The notes under the pieces are model-generated. The model was not told where the DNA came from, did not search any database, and saw only the letters and a list, made by a program, of their open reading frames with translations. This document shows, piece after piece, positions 8,572 to 16,982 of a DNA stretch of 21,515 nt (within the stretch, counting starts at the first letter, position 1; every line of letters begins with the position of its first letter). The position numbers and the translations under genes are program-made. This stretch comes from Bodo saltans (taxonomy: Eukaryota; Euglenozoa; Kinetoplastea; Eubodonida; Bodonidae): assembly GCA_001460835.1 (NCBI GenBank), contig CYKH01000495.1, forward strand, positions 14,061 to 35,575, in the 5' to 3' direction.

Positions 8572-8708
8572 CTCTCTTGGCCTCATCAGGAAAAAAAAAG
8601 AGATTATCGCAGCTACAACGCTTTTGCACAAGCAGTGAAGAGTCAATCCTCTACCTGTGGCATCAGTCAATCAAGAAAACAACAACGAAAGTTTTGTCAA
8701 AGCAATAA

Positions 8709-11700
8709 ATGTCATCCGCAGATGAGCTTTGGCAGCAAACCACTGCGTTTGCATTTCACCCCGACCGAGAGGTTCGCAAAACCGCTCGATCCGTTGCTCC
8801 TCGTCGTGCAATGCTCCCAACGATCAAATTGAATCGCCGAGCTCCAAACGACGTCATCATCGGTAACTCCATCGCCGTTCACAACCTCCTCAACGACGCT
8901 GATGATGAGGAAGCAGAGCAGCGCAAGATTGACATCAGTGGCATCCAGTTTGTTGTTCCAGCATGGCTTGAGGCAACCGAAGATCGCGTGTTCGAATTTT
9001 GTGCGACGGTCATCTTCGCCATGTACCACAAATCAGGCGGCGCTGACGCCGTCTTAATCCTAGACGGAGTGCCCCCTGTGGCAGTTCTCAACCCATGCTC
9101 CCTTGCGCCACTTCAAGATGAAAAGTTCGCTGACATTGTCTCTGACATTTCGCTTCGCCGAAACGCGTCCGCAGACAGCAACGGTCGTAAGACTGCAGCG
9201 AACGAGATCAAGAGTAGCGCAGCAGTCGGTAGCGCGGTAGTGGTGCTACAACGAACCCTTGATCGTGTCGGTATGGAAGCGTTTGCTCAAGCCTTTGATA
9301 TTGTGTACGCTATCGACTACGCTGGATCCAAAACACGTGCATGCTGCCTTGACATATACTTCAACGCAGAGAAGTACCGTGATGGTTCCGCCACGTACTG
9401 GCTGCAGATGATCCAGGCGATTCTCTGCACTGACGCCCTCAACACCAAGACTTTAAATGAGATTGATGTCCTCGACGACGATATGAAGCACCATCTGCTG
9501 TCAGAGCTGCAACCTGCTCAGTTTGATGAAGACCTTTACAACATTACCGCCACCCAACTGTTCCAAGCATCCCGTGAGGAACACACTGACAAAGACAGTA
9601 TTTGTATCCTCGAGCCGAAGAATAACAAGCAGTACACATTCGATGAAGTGGAAACGTTGTCAGACAAGATTGCTGTGAGCATCCCGTGAGGAACATACTG
9701 ACAAAGACAGTATTTGTATCCTCGAGCCCAAGAATAACAAGCAGTACACATTCGATGAAGTGGAAACGTTGTCAGACAAGATTGCTGTGTATCTTCAGCA
9801 AACCGTTTGTCCTGACCAGCTGGACCGATTTGGTATTGATGCTGCATGCGCGTTGCACATGCCGCGTTGCGCAGAGTGGTATTCACGCTGGATTCGATGC
9901 GTGGGACGCTCGACTACAACGGCCCTGTTGTCGCAATTGACAGCATCATGGAGGAGATCGCTGCCATCGACTTGGAGAAAAGATCCTACAAGCCCCTTGC
10001 CACACCAAACTCGCCCATGTACTACATTTACACGAGTGGTTCCACTGGAAAACCGAAGGGCGTCCTTGTCGAGCATCGCAACTTGGTGAATTTTGTGATC
10101 TGCGAGAGGAAGCTGTTTAAGCTAGAGAACCGCCACCGTGTGATTCAAGGGTTCAGCACGAGTTTTGATGCGTCCTTGGAGGAGATTTGGCTCGCGTTTG
10201 CCTCCGGCAGCACGCTCATTTGTGTGTCCAAGGCGGTGATGCAAGATGCTGAGCAGCTCCAAGAGCTCATCACCGAGACTCAGGCGACAGTACTGTCGAC
10301 TGTGCCTACACTTCTTGCCACGATGGAAGCCTCGAAGCTCCAACAGCTTGAGCTTGTGATTGTTGGTGGCGAGGCGTGCAACAAGGAAGTGCTTGACGCG
10401 TATGCCACCGGTGGCCGTCGTATGTTCGTCAATTCGTATGGACCTACAGAGGCGACAGTCGCGTGCTGCGCTGCGTTTTGCCGCGCTGGTGACCCAGTCA
10501 CTATTGGTCGAGCGCAGCCTGGCTACGTCGGATATATTGTGAACGAGAGCATGCAACTCACCCCACCCGGTGTCCCTGGAGAGCTCTGCATTGGCGGCCC
10601 TTCAGTGACACGCGGCTATGTTGGCCGACCAGAGTTGACCAAAGAAAAGTTCATCCACTGCCCGTTCCATCCGACGTACCAGCGGATGTACCGCACTGGT
10701 GATCTTTGCCGCTGGAACCTGGANNNNNNNNNNNNNNNNNNNNNNNNNNNNNNNNNNNNNNNNNNNNNNNNNNNNNNNNNNNNNNNNNNNNNNNNNNNNN
10801 NNNNNNNNNNNNNNNNNNNNNNNNNNNNNNNNNNNNNNNNNNNNNNNNNNNNNNNNNNNNNNNNNNNNNNNNNNNNNNNNNNNNNNNNNNNNNNNNNNNN
10901 NNNNNNNNNNNNNNNNNNNNNNNNNNNNNNNNNNNNNNNNNNNNNNNNNNNNNNNNNNNNNNNNNNNNNNNNNNNNNNNNNNNNNNNNNNNNNNNNNNNN
11001 NNNNNNNNNNNNNNNNNNNNNNNCCGTCGTCGTGCTTCGCAACGACGCTGGTGGCATGCCGTTTTTGTGTGCTTACCTAATTTGTGAGCCCCAGCTAGAG
11101 GCCAACTTTGCGGAGGCTGCGTTACGCAACCACCTCAAATCGACCCTTCCATCGTACATGATTCCTACTCGGTACGTTGCCATCAAGACCATTCCTCGAT
11201 CCCCAGCTGGAAAGCTCGACCGCAACGGCTTCCCTCCCCCTCCTCCTCCCAAGGAAGACGAGCGTGCAGGAGACGAGTCATCCGCTAAGCAGCCGCCATC
11301 GACGGAGACGGAGAAACTATTCCATGAGATTTGGTGCAAGCACTTGCCTGGGCAAACTATCGGCATCCAAGATAACTTCTTCGAAATCGGTGGTCATTCT
11401 CTCTTGGCCGGAAAAGTGTCCAGCGATATCCGTAAGCGTGGATTCGAAGGATTCAGCATCCGCTACCTTTACAGCCATCCCACCATTGAGACCCTGTCTC
11501 AGGCGATGGACTCTATGAAGGCTCTTCGCAAGAGCGAGCCCGCATGCACCACACTTCCATTCCGTCAGGCACCTTCGATCACACGTCGCATCGCCTTCTC
11601 CATCATTCACCTGCTCACCATGCACGCGGTGTTCAGTCTCCTCTCGATGTACATTGTGTTCTTCCTATGGGCTTACAGCCTGGCAAATGAGAAAATTCTC

Positions 11701-14106
11701 AATTTGTCGTTCATCCCTGAACTTCTTGTCGACGGTATGGCATTAACCATTGCGCTGATCGTTTGCACGTACGGGTACATTTTTGTGCTTGTGCCCATTA
11801 TCAAGTGGACCATCATTGGTCGCTTCCAGGAGGGCATCTACAGCATTTGGTCATGGTACTTCATTCGCTGGTGGGTGGTGCGCGCCATGGCGATGCCGGT
11901 GCCGTTGTACGGCTTCAGTGGAACTGGCTGGGCGAACCTGTTCTTGCGCCTCATGGGTTGCAAGCTTGGCCGCGGTGTCACGTTTTTCCCTGGGCAGCTG
12001 TTTGACTACGACCTCATTGAGATCGGAGAGGACACCTCCGTTGGGCACGAGTCAACACTGTCCGCCTCAGAAGTGGTGGACTCACTGCTGATTCTTCGCC
12101 GAATCAAGATTGGAGCAGCATCTTCTATTGGCGCCCGCTGCTGTGTGAAGGGTGGTGCTGTCATGGGATCGGAGTGCCGCCTTGAGCATCTTTCGCTGCT
12201 TGGCGAAAATGTGATTATGGGTGACGGCGAAGAGTGGGCAGGAAGCCCCGCTCAAAACGTTGGCCGCACCAAGCCCCTAGAAGCACTCGTCCCTGAGCAC
12301 ATGGACGGCCTATTCGAACAGGCACGCCAAGAAACTCGCCGACGTGAGGATGACTACAACAACTCCGCCAAGAAGTTCTCCATCAATGACGCTGATGCTC
12401 TTCCAAACGAACAAGTCTCTCTGTTGACTCGTGCGCACGTCTCCGTTCCTATCCCTGGCGCTCAAAAGCCCAAGGCCATTCGCATGTCTGCGTTCGCCGA
12501 GATCATGATGATGCTCTTCCAATTCTTGTTCTTTAATGTGATCACCATTGTAAGTGCAACGCCAATCAGTGGCGCGTTGATTGTCTTATGGACGCACGTG
12601 GTGACGCTTGAGGGATGGAAGGAGTTCCTCTTTTTCTATCTAAAGTGCATCGGTGGTGCGCCAGTTGCTGTTGCTGCGATCATGTTCTACACCCACCTTC
12701 TCCTCGTCATACTGCGCTGGATCGTGCTGCCATGGAAGGTGGTGCCTGGCAACTACCCAGTCACCAGCGCCATGTTCCACCGGAAAGTGCTCTTTGATTT
12801 GGTGATGCGTATTTCTCTCACCATCGCCCACCCCCTCTACGCCTCCATCTACGTTCAGTACCTTCTGAAGGCTCTGGGAGCTGATGTGGGACACCGCGTG
12901 GAGTGCTCGAATTTGTTTGGGTTCACTCCTGGGCTTGTGAAGTTTGGCAATGAAAGCTTTGTGGCTGACTTTGTCTGCGTCAACCCACCTGAGATGTTCC
13001 GCGGCGTGATGACTCTCGGATGTGTCGAGATTGGTGACCGTGCGTTTGTAGGCAATGGCGCTGTTCTCTCCGCTGGCCGCACACTCCGTCCCCGCTCACT
13101 GCTCGGCCTTTTGTCTCACACCAAAGTTGACCTTGAGGAGGGCTCCACGTACATCGGCTCACCTGCTTTCAGCATTCCTCGCCAAGCTCAGAACAAAAAT
13201 GTTTCTGCAAGTGACGGCACGTACCAGGCTGGGTGGGGGCTGATTATTGCTCGATCCATCTGGGAGTTCTTCCGTTCGGTGACTCCCATTGCGTGCTTTT
13301 ACATCTCTCTCCTCGGAGGTTTTGTTCTCGTGACTGCGATTGCTGGAGACATTTTCAGCACCATCGAATTCTTGAAGTTCGTCTCAGTCTTTGTGTGGAT
13401 CGCCTCCTTCAGCTGCTTTATCATGATTATCATCATCAAATGGGTTGTGGTAGGCCGCGAACATCCCTCGCAATACCCATTATGGTCCAGCGGCGTGTGG
13501 AGGGCAGAGTTCGTGGTGGATTGCACAACAGTGATTGGCATGACGACCTTCCTTGGGTTATTCCGTGGAACCCCTCTGATGCCTTGGTTCTTCCGTGCTC
13601 TCGGAGCTAAGATCGGCAGCTGGTGCTACATCGACACTGTATTCTTGACAGAGCCTGATATGGTCACCATCGGAGATCACTGCTGCATCGGTGAACGTGT
13701 GACCATCCAAACACACTTGTTTGAAGATCGCGTGATGAAGATTGAACCTCTTACCATTGGGGATCGCGTCAGTATTGGTGCGCTGTCGATTGTACTGTAC
13801 AACACCACCATTGAGCGTGGATGCACCATTGGCCCTCTCAGCTTGGTCATGAAGGGGGAGTCTTACCCAGCAGGAACTCATTGGGAGGGTGTCCCTGCTC
13901 AACGAAGAGCTGTTCCGGGTGTGATGGCGGTGGCCCCGATGTCCACGAAGGTTGCTCGAGCACCTCGGTCACAACAACCTCAGTCGGTCCGCTGCTCAGC
14001 GAAGCCTAGCAGCGTCAAGCCCCAAGCTAACGCTGATGTGTCGCCGATCAAGGAGTGGCTACTAGACGACGGTCTTGCGACTGAACCTGAAGATGTTTAT
14101 TACTGA
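8709..14106 (+). CDS. NRPS-like membrane protein: adenylation, carrier, three TM/beta-helix modules (Pls-like; frame broken)
   Basis: Segments are read in different frames: 8709-9677, then 9678 to about 9885, then about 9880-10723, then 11026-14106. N-terminal residues 1-280 resemble the C-terminal half of a condensation domain and its linker; no HHxxxDG is seen. The adenylation domain shows TSGSTGKPKG (10032), FDASLEE (10164), NSYGPTEAT (10431), YRTGDL (10689) and PAGKLDR (about 11203). A carrier domain follows, with DNFFEIGGHSLL (11371; phosphopantetheine serine at 11398-11400). Then come three repeats of two hydrophobic helices plus a hexapeptide left-handed beta-helix (helices about 11590-11820, 12484-12735, 13275-13455; beta-helices about 11935-12270, 12870-13185, 13600-13910). 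This is the architecture of bacterial epsilon-poly-L-lysine synthetase and the 'NRPS terminal domain' family. It would activate an amino acid and assemble a product at a membrane after phosphopantetheinylation. Defects are a 112-bp duplication, a missing A2 region near 9880 and an N gap. Confidence 0.85.
9566..9789 (+). repeat. Tandem direct duplication, 2 x 112 bp
   Basis: Unit 1 is 9566-9677 and unit 2 is 9678-9789. They differ at two bases (ACACAC versus ACATAC, and GCCGAAG versus GCCCAAG). The unit is one base over a multiple of three, so it ends the first frame at TGA 9687-9689. The second unit reads correctly one frame over and continues into the adenylation domain. Confidence 0.95.
10724..11023. 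other. Assembly gap of 300 N
   Basis: Exactly 300 undetermined bases lie within the adenylation domain, between YRTGDLCRWNL and VVVLRNDAGG. In the family that interval is about 45-50 residues and holds the A8 motif (GRxDxQVKxRG), about 135-150 bases. The frame differs by one across the gap as written, so the gap length is not exact. Confidence 0.98.
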
Positions 14107-14166
14107 TCCCGAGACAGTGTAGGTATGCAGACCAGAACTGTCAGAGAAAGAGAAGAATAACATTTT

Positions 14167-14270
14167 CTTAGTTTCTCTCTTTTTTTCGTTCGTTTTTCTT
14201 TTAAAAACCTTGTCCTCCCCTCAGCAGGTTCAAGTTGCAGACACACAAACACCGCATCCCCTCCTCTCAG
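14167..14270 (+). promoter_or_regulatory. Predicted trans-splice acceptors with no large downstream ORF
   Basis: A long T/C tract at about 14165-14202 and a second C/T stretch precede AG at 14223-14224 and 14226-14227. Another short tract ends in AG at 14269-14270, directly before the ATG at 14271. These lie 720-770 bases before the syntaxin start, much farther than other acceptors here, which suggests a separate small transcript. Confidence 0.4.
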
Positions 14271-14411
14271 ATGGAAACTCCCTCAAAAGAAACACAAAAA
14301 ACAAGTGACGCTAAGTTGACTCCTCGCAGCCGAACGACTTTGATTCGGCTCGAGGAGAATGTTTTGGTTAAGCGGGTGCCATCCATTATTCATTTACGAA
14401 GGAAGGCGTGA
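14271..14411 (+). CDS. Possible 46-residue micro-gene
   Basis: An ATG immediately after a CTCCTCTCAG acceptor-like site opens 46 codons ending at TGA 14409-14411. The product is basic and rich in Lys, Arg and Thr (it starts METPSKETQK and ends HLRRKA), with no membrane segment. I recognise no family. The case rests on the strong pyrimidine tracts and AG just upstream and on the lack of any other reason for them. Against it, the reading frame is short enough to be chance and contains a large hairpin, so the transcript could be non-coding. Confidence 0.35.
   Translation: METPSKETQKTSDAKLTPRSRTTLIRLEENVLVKRVPSIIHLRRKA
14320..14357 (+). other. Long hairpin, 14-bp stem with one bulge
   Basis: CTCCTCG (14320-14326), a bulged C, then AGCCGAA (14328-14334) pairs with TTCGGCT (14344-14350) and CGAGGAG (14351-14357) around the 9-base loop 14335-14343. 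All 14 pairs are Watson-Crick. It sits in the long gap between the NRPS-like and syntaxin genes, inside the possible micro-ORF. Confidence 0.75.
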
Positions 14412-14427
14412 TCATCACGCCCTCTTC
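14401..14427 (+). other. Second hairpin
   Basis: GGCGTGA (14405-14411) pairs with TCACGCC (14415-14421) around a 3-base loop. GGAA before it can pair with TTCC just after a small bulge. It lies about 45 bases after the larger hairpin and overlaps the stop of the possible micro-ORF. Confidence 0.6.
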
Positions 14428-14633
14428 CCTTTCCTCGTGTTGCCGTGGAACTACTTTCGCTTTTCGCTTTTCGTTTTTTTGTTTATGTTTGATGCGAGTG
14501 GAACTTCAATGAAATGAGAAAACGAAGTGAATCGAATTTCAATTCAACGCGAACAGAAAATACACAGAAGTCAAAATCAAAAAACCTTTTGGAAAGCCTA
14601 GGTGGGACGAAGAACCCTCTGAAGGCCACGCCA

Positions 14634-15034
14634 ATCACTGGAACTAACACACCCACAAGCCACACACAAAACACGGTGATCTGAGGTGGAAGGGAAACGT
14701 TGCGCTCGGTCACTGACGATGGTTTCACTCATTTGTCCCCCCGTTTTTTCCCCACAATCAACAAGAGAGTGAAATCACAATTGCAGTTCTTAGATCATGC
14801 CTCTTGACGAAGCGGAGACCCTCTCCCGCCACATTCAGCAAAAAAAAAAAATTCACAGGAACTAACAAGCCTCACACAAAAAAGGTGGAAGGGAAACGTT
14901 GCGCTCGGTCACTGACGATGGCTTCTCATTTGTCCCCCCGGTTTTTTACAATCAACAAAAGAGTGAAATCACAATTGCAGCTCTTAGATCATGCCTCTTG
15001 ACGAAGCGGAGACCCTCTCCCGCCACATTCAGCA
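14634..15034 (+). repeat. Diverged tandem duplication covering the syntaxin 5' end
   Basis: Copy A (about 14634-14840) and copy B (about 14852-15034) share the pre-ATG region and the first 14 to 15 codons of syntaxin, with several small indels and substitutions. Copy A ends in a run of 12 A (14840-14851), where the coding match stops. Its own ATG at 14797 opens only a 22-codon frame ending at TAA 14863-14865. Copy B continues into the full gene. Confidence 0.9.
14929..14961 (+). promoter_or_regulatory. Predicted trans-splice acceptor for syntaxin gene
   Basis: A T/C tract at about 14928-14947 is followed by AG at 14960-14961, 30 bases before the ATG at 14991. A near copy of the site lies in the upstream duplicate at about 14728-14753. 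Confidence 0.45.
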
Positions 15035-15731
15035 GTACAAGAAAGCAGTCGGTGACTTTCAAGCGGCTGTCCAACAGCTGGGGACTGACAAAGATGCAGC
15101 GGCACGTGAGAGGCTGCGTAAACTGCGAACTGCGATACAAACATGCTCTTCCAAGATCGAAGAAACTCGATCTGGCTCATCGGACGAAACTGTCGAGAGC
15201 TTGCTGCAGACATACCAACAGCTTAAGAGGGATTACGACACAGCAAATATGAACGCAAAGAAGAAGGAGCGTGCTGTAGCACCTGGAGGCGACGCCAATG
15301 ATGCAGGTGGGAATAGCAATCGACAATTTAACTCTGGTGGTGGTGGCAATGCAGGAGGGAACGGCTCCCGCGGAGATCAGCAACAAGTTCGCGTTCAAGA
15401 AATCAAGCAAATTGACACATCAGAACTTGCGACAAAAGAGGCGCTTGAGAATGACAAGTTGCGTGGCGCAATTGAAATTGAGAATGAAATGAGAGACTTG
15501 AAATCAACGTACCAGGAGTTCCATGATTTGGTGGACCACCAACAGCAGGGCATCGATCGTGCCTCCAACAATATCTCAGAAGCTCGTGTGCATGTTGAGA
15601 AAGGTGTGGTGGAGCTACAAGAGGCCAACCGGCACCAAAAGGCATCTCGTAAAAAGATGTGCATCATTATCGTAGTGCTTGTCGCCATCGCAGTAGTGGT
15701 AGGAATTGGCGCGTATCTCGGGACTCAGTGA
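14991..15731 (+). CDS. Syntaxin, Qa-SNARE
   Basis: The protein has 246 residues: an N-terminal helical region (about 1-95), a Gly/Asn-rich linker (about 98-130), a SNARE motif (about 155-217) and a C-terminal anchor (about 224-243) followed by only a few residues. The SNARE segment ends in SEARVHVEKGVVELQEANRHQKASRKK in pieces typical of syntaxins, and Q184 falls at the ionic zero layer by alignment to human syntaxin 7. This marks it as a Qa-SNARE driving fusion of endomembrane vesicles. The sequence resembles the syntaxin 7/12/Pep12 (endosomal) group more than the plasma membrane group, but that placement is by eye. The start is the second of two duplicated ATG contexts; only this one leads to the full frame. 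Confidence 0.92.
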   Translation: MPLDEAETLSRHIQQYKKAVGDFQAAVQQLGTDKDAAARERLRKLRTAIQTCSSKIEETRSGSSDETVESLLQTYQQLKRDYDTANMNAKKKERAVAPGGDANDAGGNSNRQFNSGGGGNAGGNGSRGDQQQVRVQEIKQIDTSELATKEALENDKLRGAIEIENEMRDLKSTYQEFHDLVDHQQQGIDRASNNISEARVHVEKGVVELQEANRHQKASRKKMCIIIVVLVAIAVVVGIGAYLGTQ

Positions 15732-15987
15732 TAGAGAAGAAGAGCGAATATTTTATTGCTTGGGGGAGTAGGACTCCATCTCCCTCAACCCAACGCAAGC
15801 GCGGTTTTTATTATTCTTCGTAAACCATGACACGACGCGTTGCGCGCCAATTTCTATGTTGCTCCTGTGGAACACTGATATTTCTCGATCGTTGTGACTT
15901 CAACATTCTCCCCACGTTTGCTTCTGCCTGTATTCCTTCGTGTATGCCGTTTGTTGTTGCAACGACGCAGGCGCGCTGGCAATATTC

Positions 15988-16013
15988 ACTCCCTCCGTTT
16001 TTGTCTCACCCAG
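15988..16013 (+). promoter_or_regulatory. Predicted trans-splice acceptor for clathrin light chain
   Basis: A C/T tract at about 15988-16011 ends in AG at 16012-16013, 45 bases before the ATG at 16058. It lies inside the upstream open frame from 15827, which argues that this extension is untranslated. The rest of the 15732-16057 gap holds nothing else I can support. Confidence 0.5.
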
Positions 16014-16057
16014 CTTCGTATCGTTCGTTCACAAAGAACAAAAGCTCAAAAAAGGAA

Positions 16058-16717
16058 ATGGATGATGATTTCTTCGCAAGCTCAGGGCCCACTTCTGAAG
16101 CCCGCACTGCAACGAATGTCTTTGATGAAGTTTTGGTAGCTGCGCAGCCACCACCAAAGGCGTCGTCTCAACCCAACTCCCAGCCCAATTCCCAGCCGTC
16201 ATCTCCACCGCGCCCGGCAGATGCTGACGCGCCTGAGAGCCCCTCCAAAGAGGTTGTTGCTGTTGCAGCTGCCCCTGTTGCCGCTCCAGTTGCGTCGCCA
16301 GTTGCGCCATCTCAATCGCCCATTGCTCCCACCAACAACACGGCGCAGTACCAAGGAAAAGTCCAAGAACTTCAGCGTGCGATTAATGAGCGCATCGCTG
16401 CGGCTGACAAGGCAACCCTTGAAAAGGAAGACCGCCAAAAGAAGGCGGCTCAAGCCTACGTCGCTGACGAAAAGGCGAAGCGCGAGAAGAAGTTGAAGAT
16501 TGTGCACGAAGACCACCGCAAAGAGCAAGCTGACTACGAGCAGAAGACTGCTGATCTGAAGAAGCCCGGAGCTGCCTGGTCTAGCCTTGGTGTTGTGGTG
16601 GATCTCAAGAAGCCCAACCAATTCTCTAAAAAGACGGATCGAATGAAGCAAGTGCTGCTCAATTTAGACACTGCGGCCCACCCCCAGGCAGCACCTGCAG
16701 CAGTAGCAGCAAAGTAG
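16058..16717 (+). CDS. Clathrin light chain
   Basis: The protein has 219 residues from ATG 16058. It has an acidic start (MDDDFF), a Pro/Ala/Ser-rich unstructured half including the short repeat SQPNSQPNSQPSS, then a charged coiled coil (about 100-168) that would lie along the clathrin heavy chain. It ends with the light-chain C-terminal signature: a tryptophan (W174) followed by LGVVVDLKKP and DRMKQVLLNL, which align with the family's W..V....D......K..SRM..LL.L. Light chains regulate assembly of the clathrin coat in endocytosis and Golgi traffic. Divergence outside the C-terminus is normal for the family. An upstream in-frame extension to 15827 is rejected because a splice tract lies within it. 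Syntaxin next door is also a trafficking gene, probably by chance. Confidence 0.78.
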   Translation: MDDDFFASSGPTSEARTATNVFDEVLVAAQPPPKASSQPNSQPNSQPSSPPRPADADAPESPSKEVVAVAAAPVAAPVASPVAPSQSPIAPTNNTAQYQGKVQELQRAINERIAAADKATLEKEDRQKKAAQAYVADEKAKREKKLKIVHEDHRKEQADYEQKTADLKKPGAAWSSLGVVVDLKKPNQFSKKTDRMKQVLLNLDTAAHPQAAPAAVAAK

Positions 16718-16935
16718 GGAATGTGGGCAAGAGTGGGATTACCCTCAAGGTGGTGCTGTTGTGATATGACGTTCGTTGCTGGCCATTGACATCGTGCTTG
16801 CTGTTTTTGCTACAATGACTGAAATTGTTGAATTTTGAGGAACGGGAACTGAAAAAAGAAATATGGTGTGCTGCACGTGTCGAAAACAAAACAGGAATGA
16901 GCCTTGATATTTTGCTTGAACTTAGAATACTTGGA

Positions 16936-16967
16936 ACTCTTCATTTGCGTTTTTGTCTGAATTCAAG
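16936..16967 (+). promoter_or_regulatory. Predicted trans-splice acceptor for fibrillarin gene
   Basis: A T-rich tract at about 16936-16958 is followed by AG at 16966-16967, 16 bases before the ATG at 16983. Confidence 0.45.
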
Positions 16968-16982
16968 AAAGAGACCAGAATA

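Noticed and set aside
8284-8832. 182-codon + strand frame overlapping Derlin and the NRPS-like gene
   Set aside because: It crosses the ends of two well-supported genes in the wrong frame and includes the splice tract.
15827-16057. 77-codon N-terminal extension of clathrin light chain
   Set aside because: It begins at a possible ATG but contains a good pyrimidine-AG acceptor, is unlike light chains, and the acidic MDDDFF start at 16058 fits the family.
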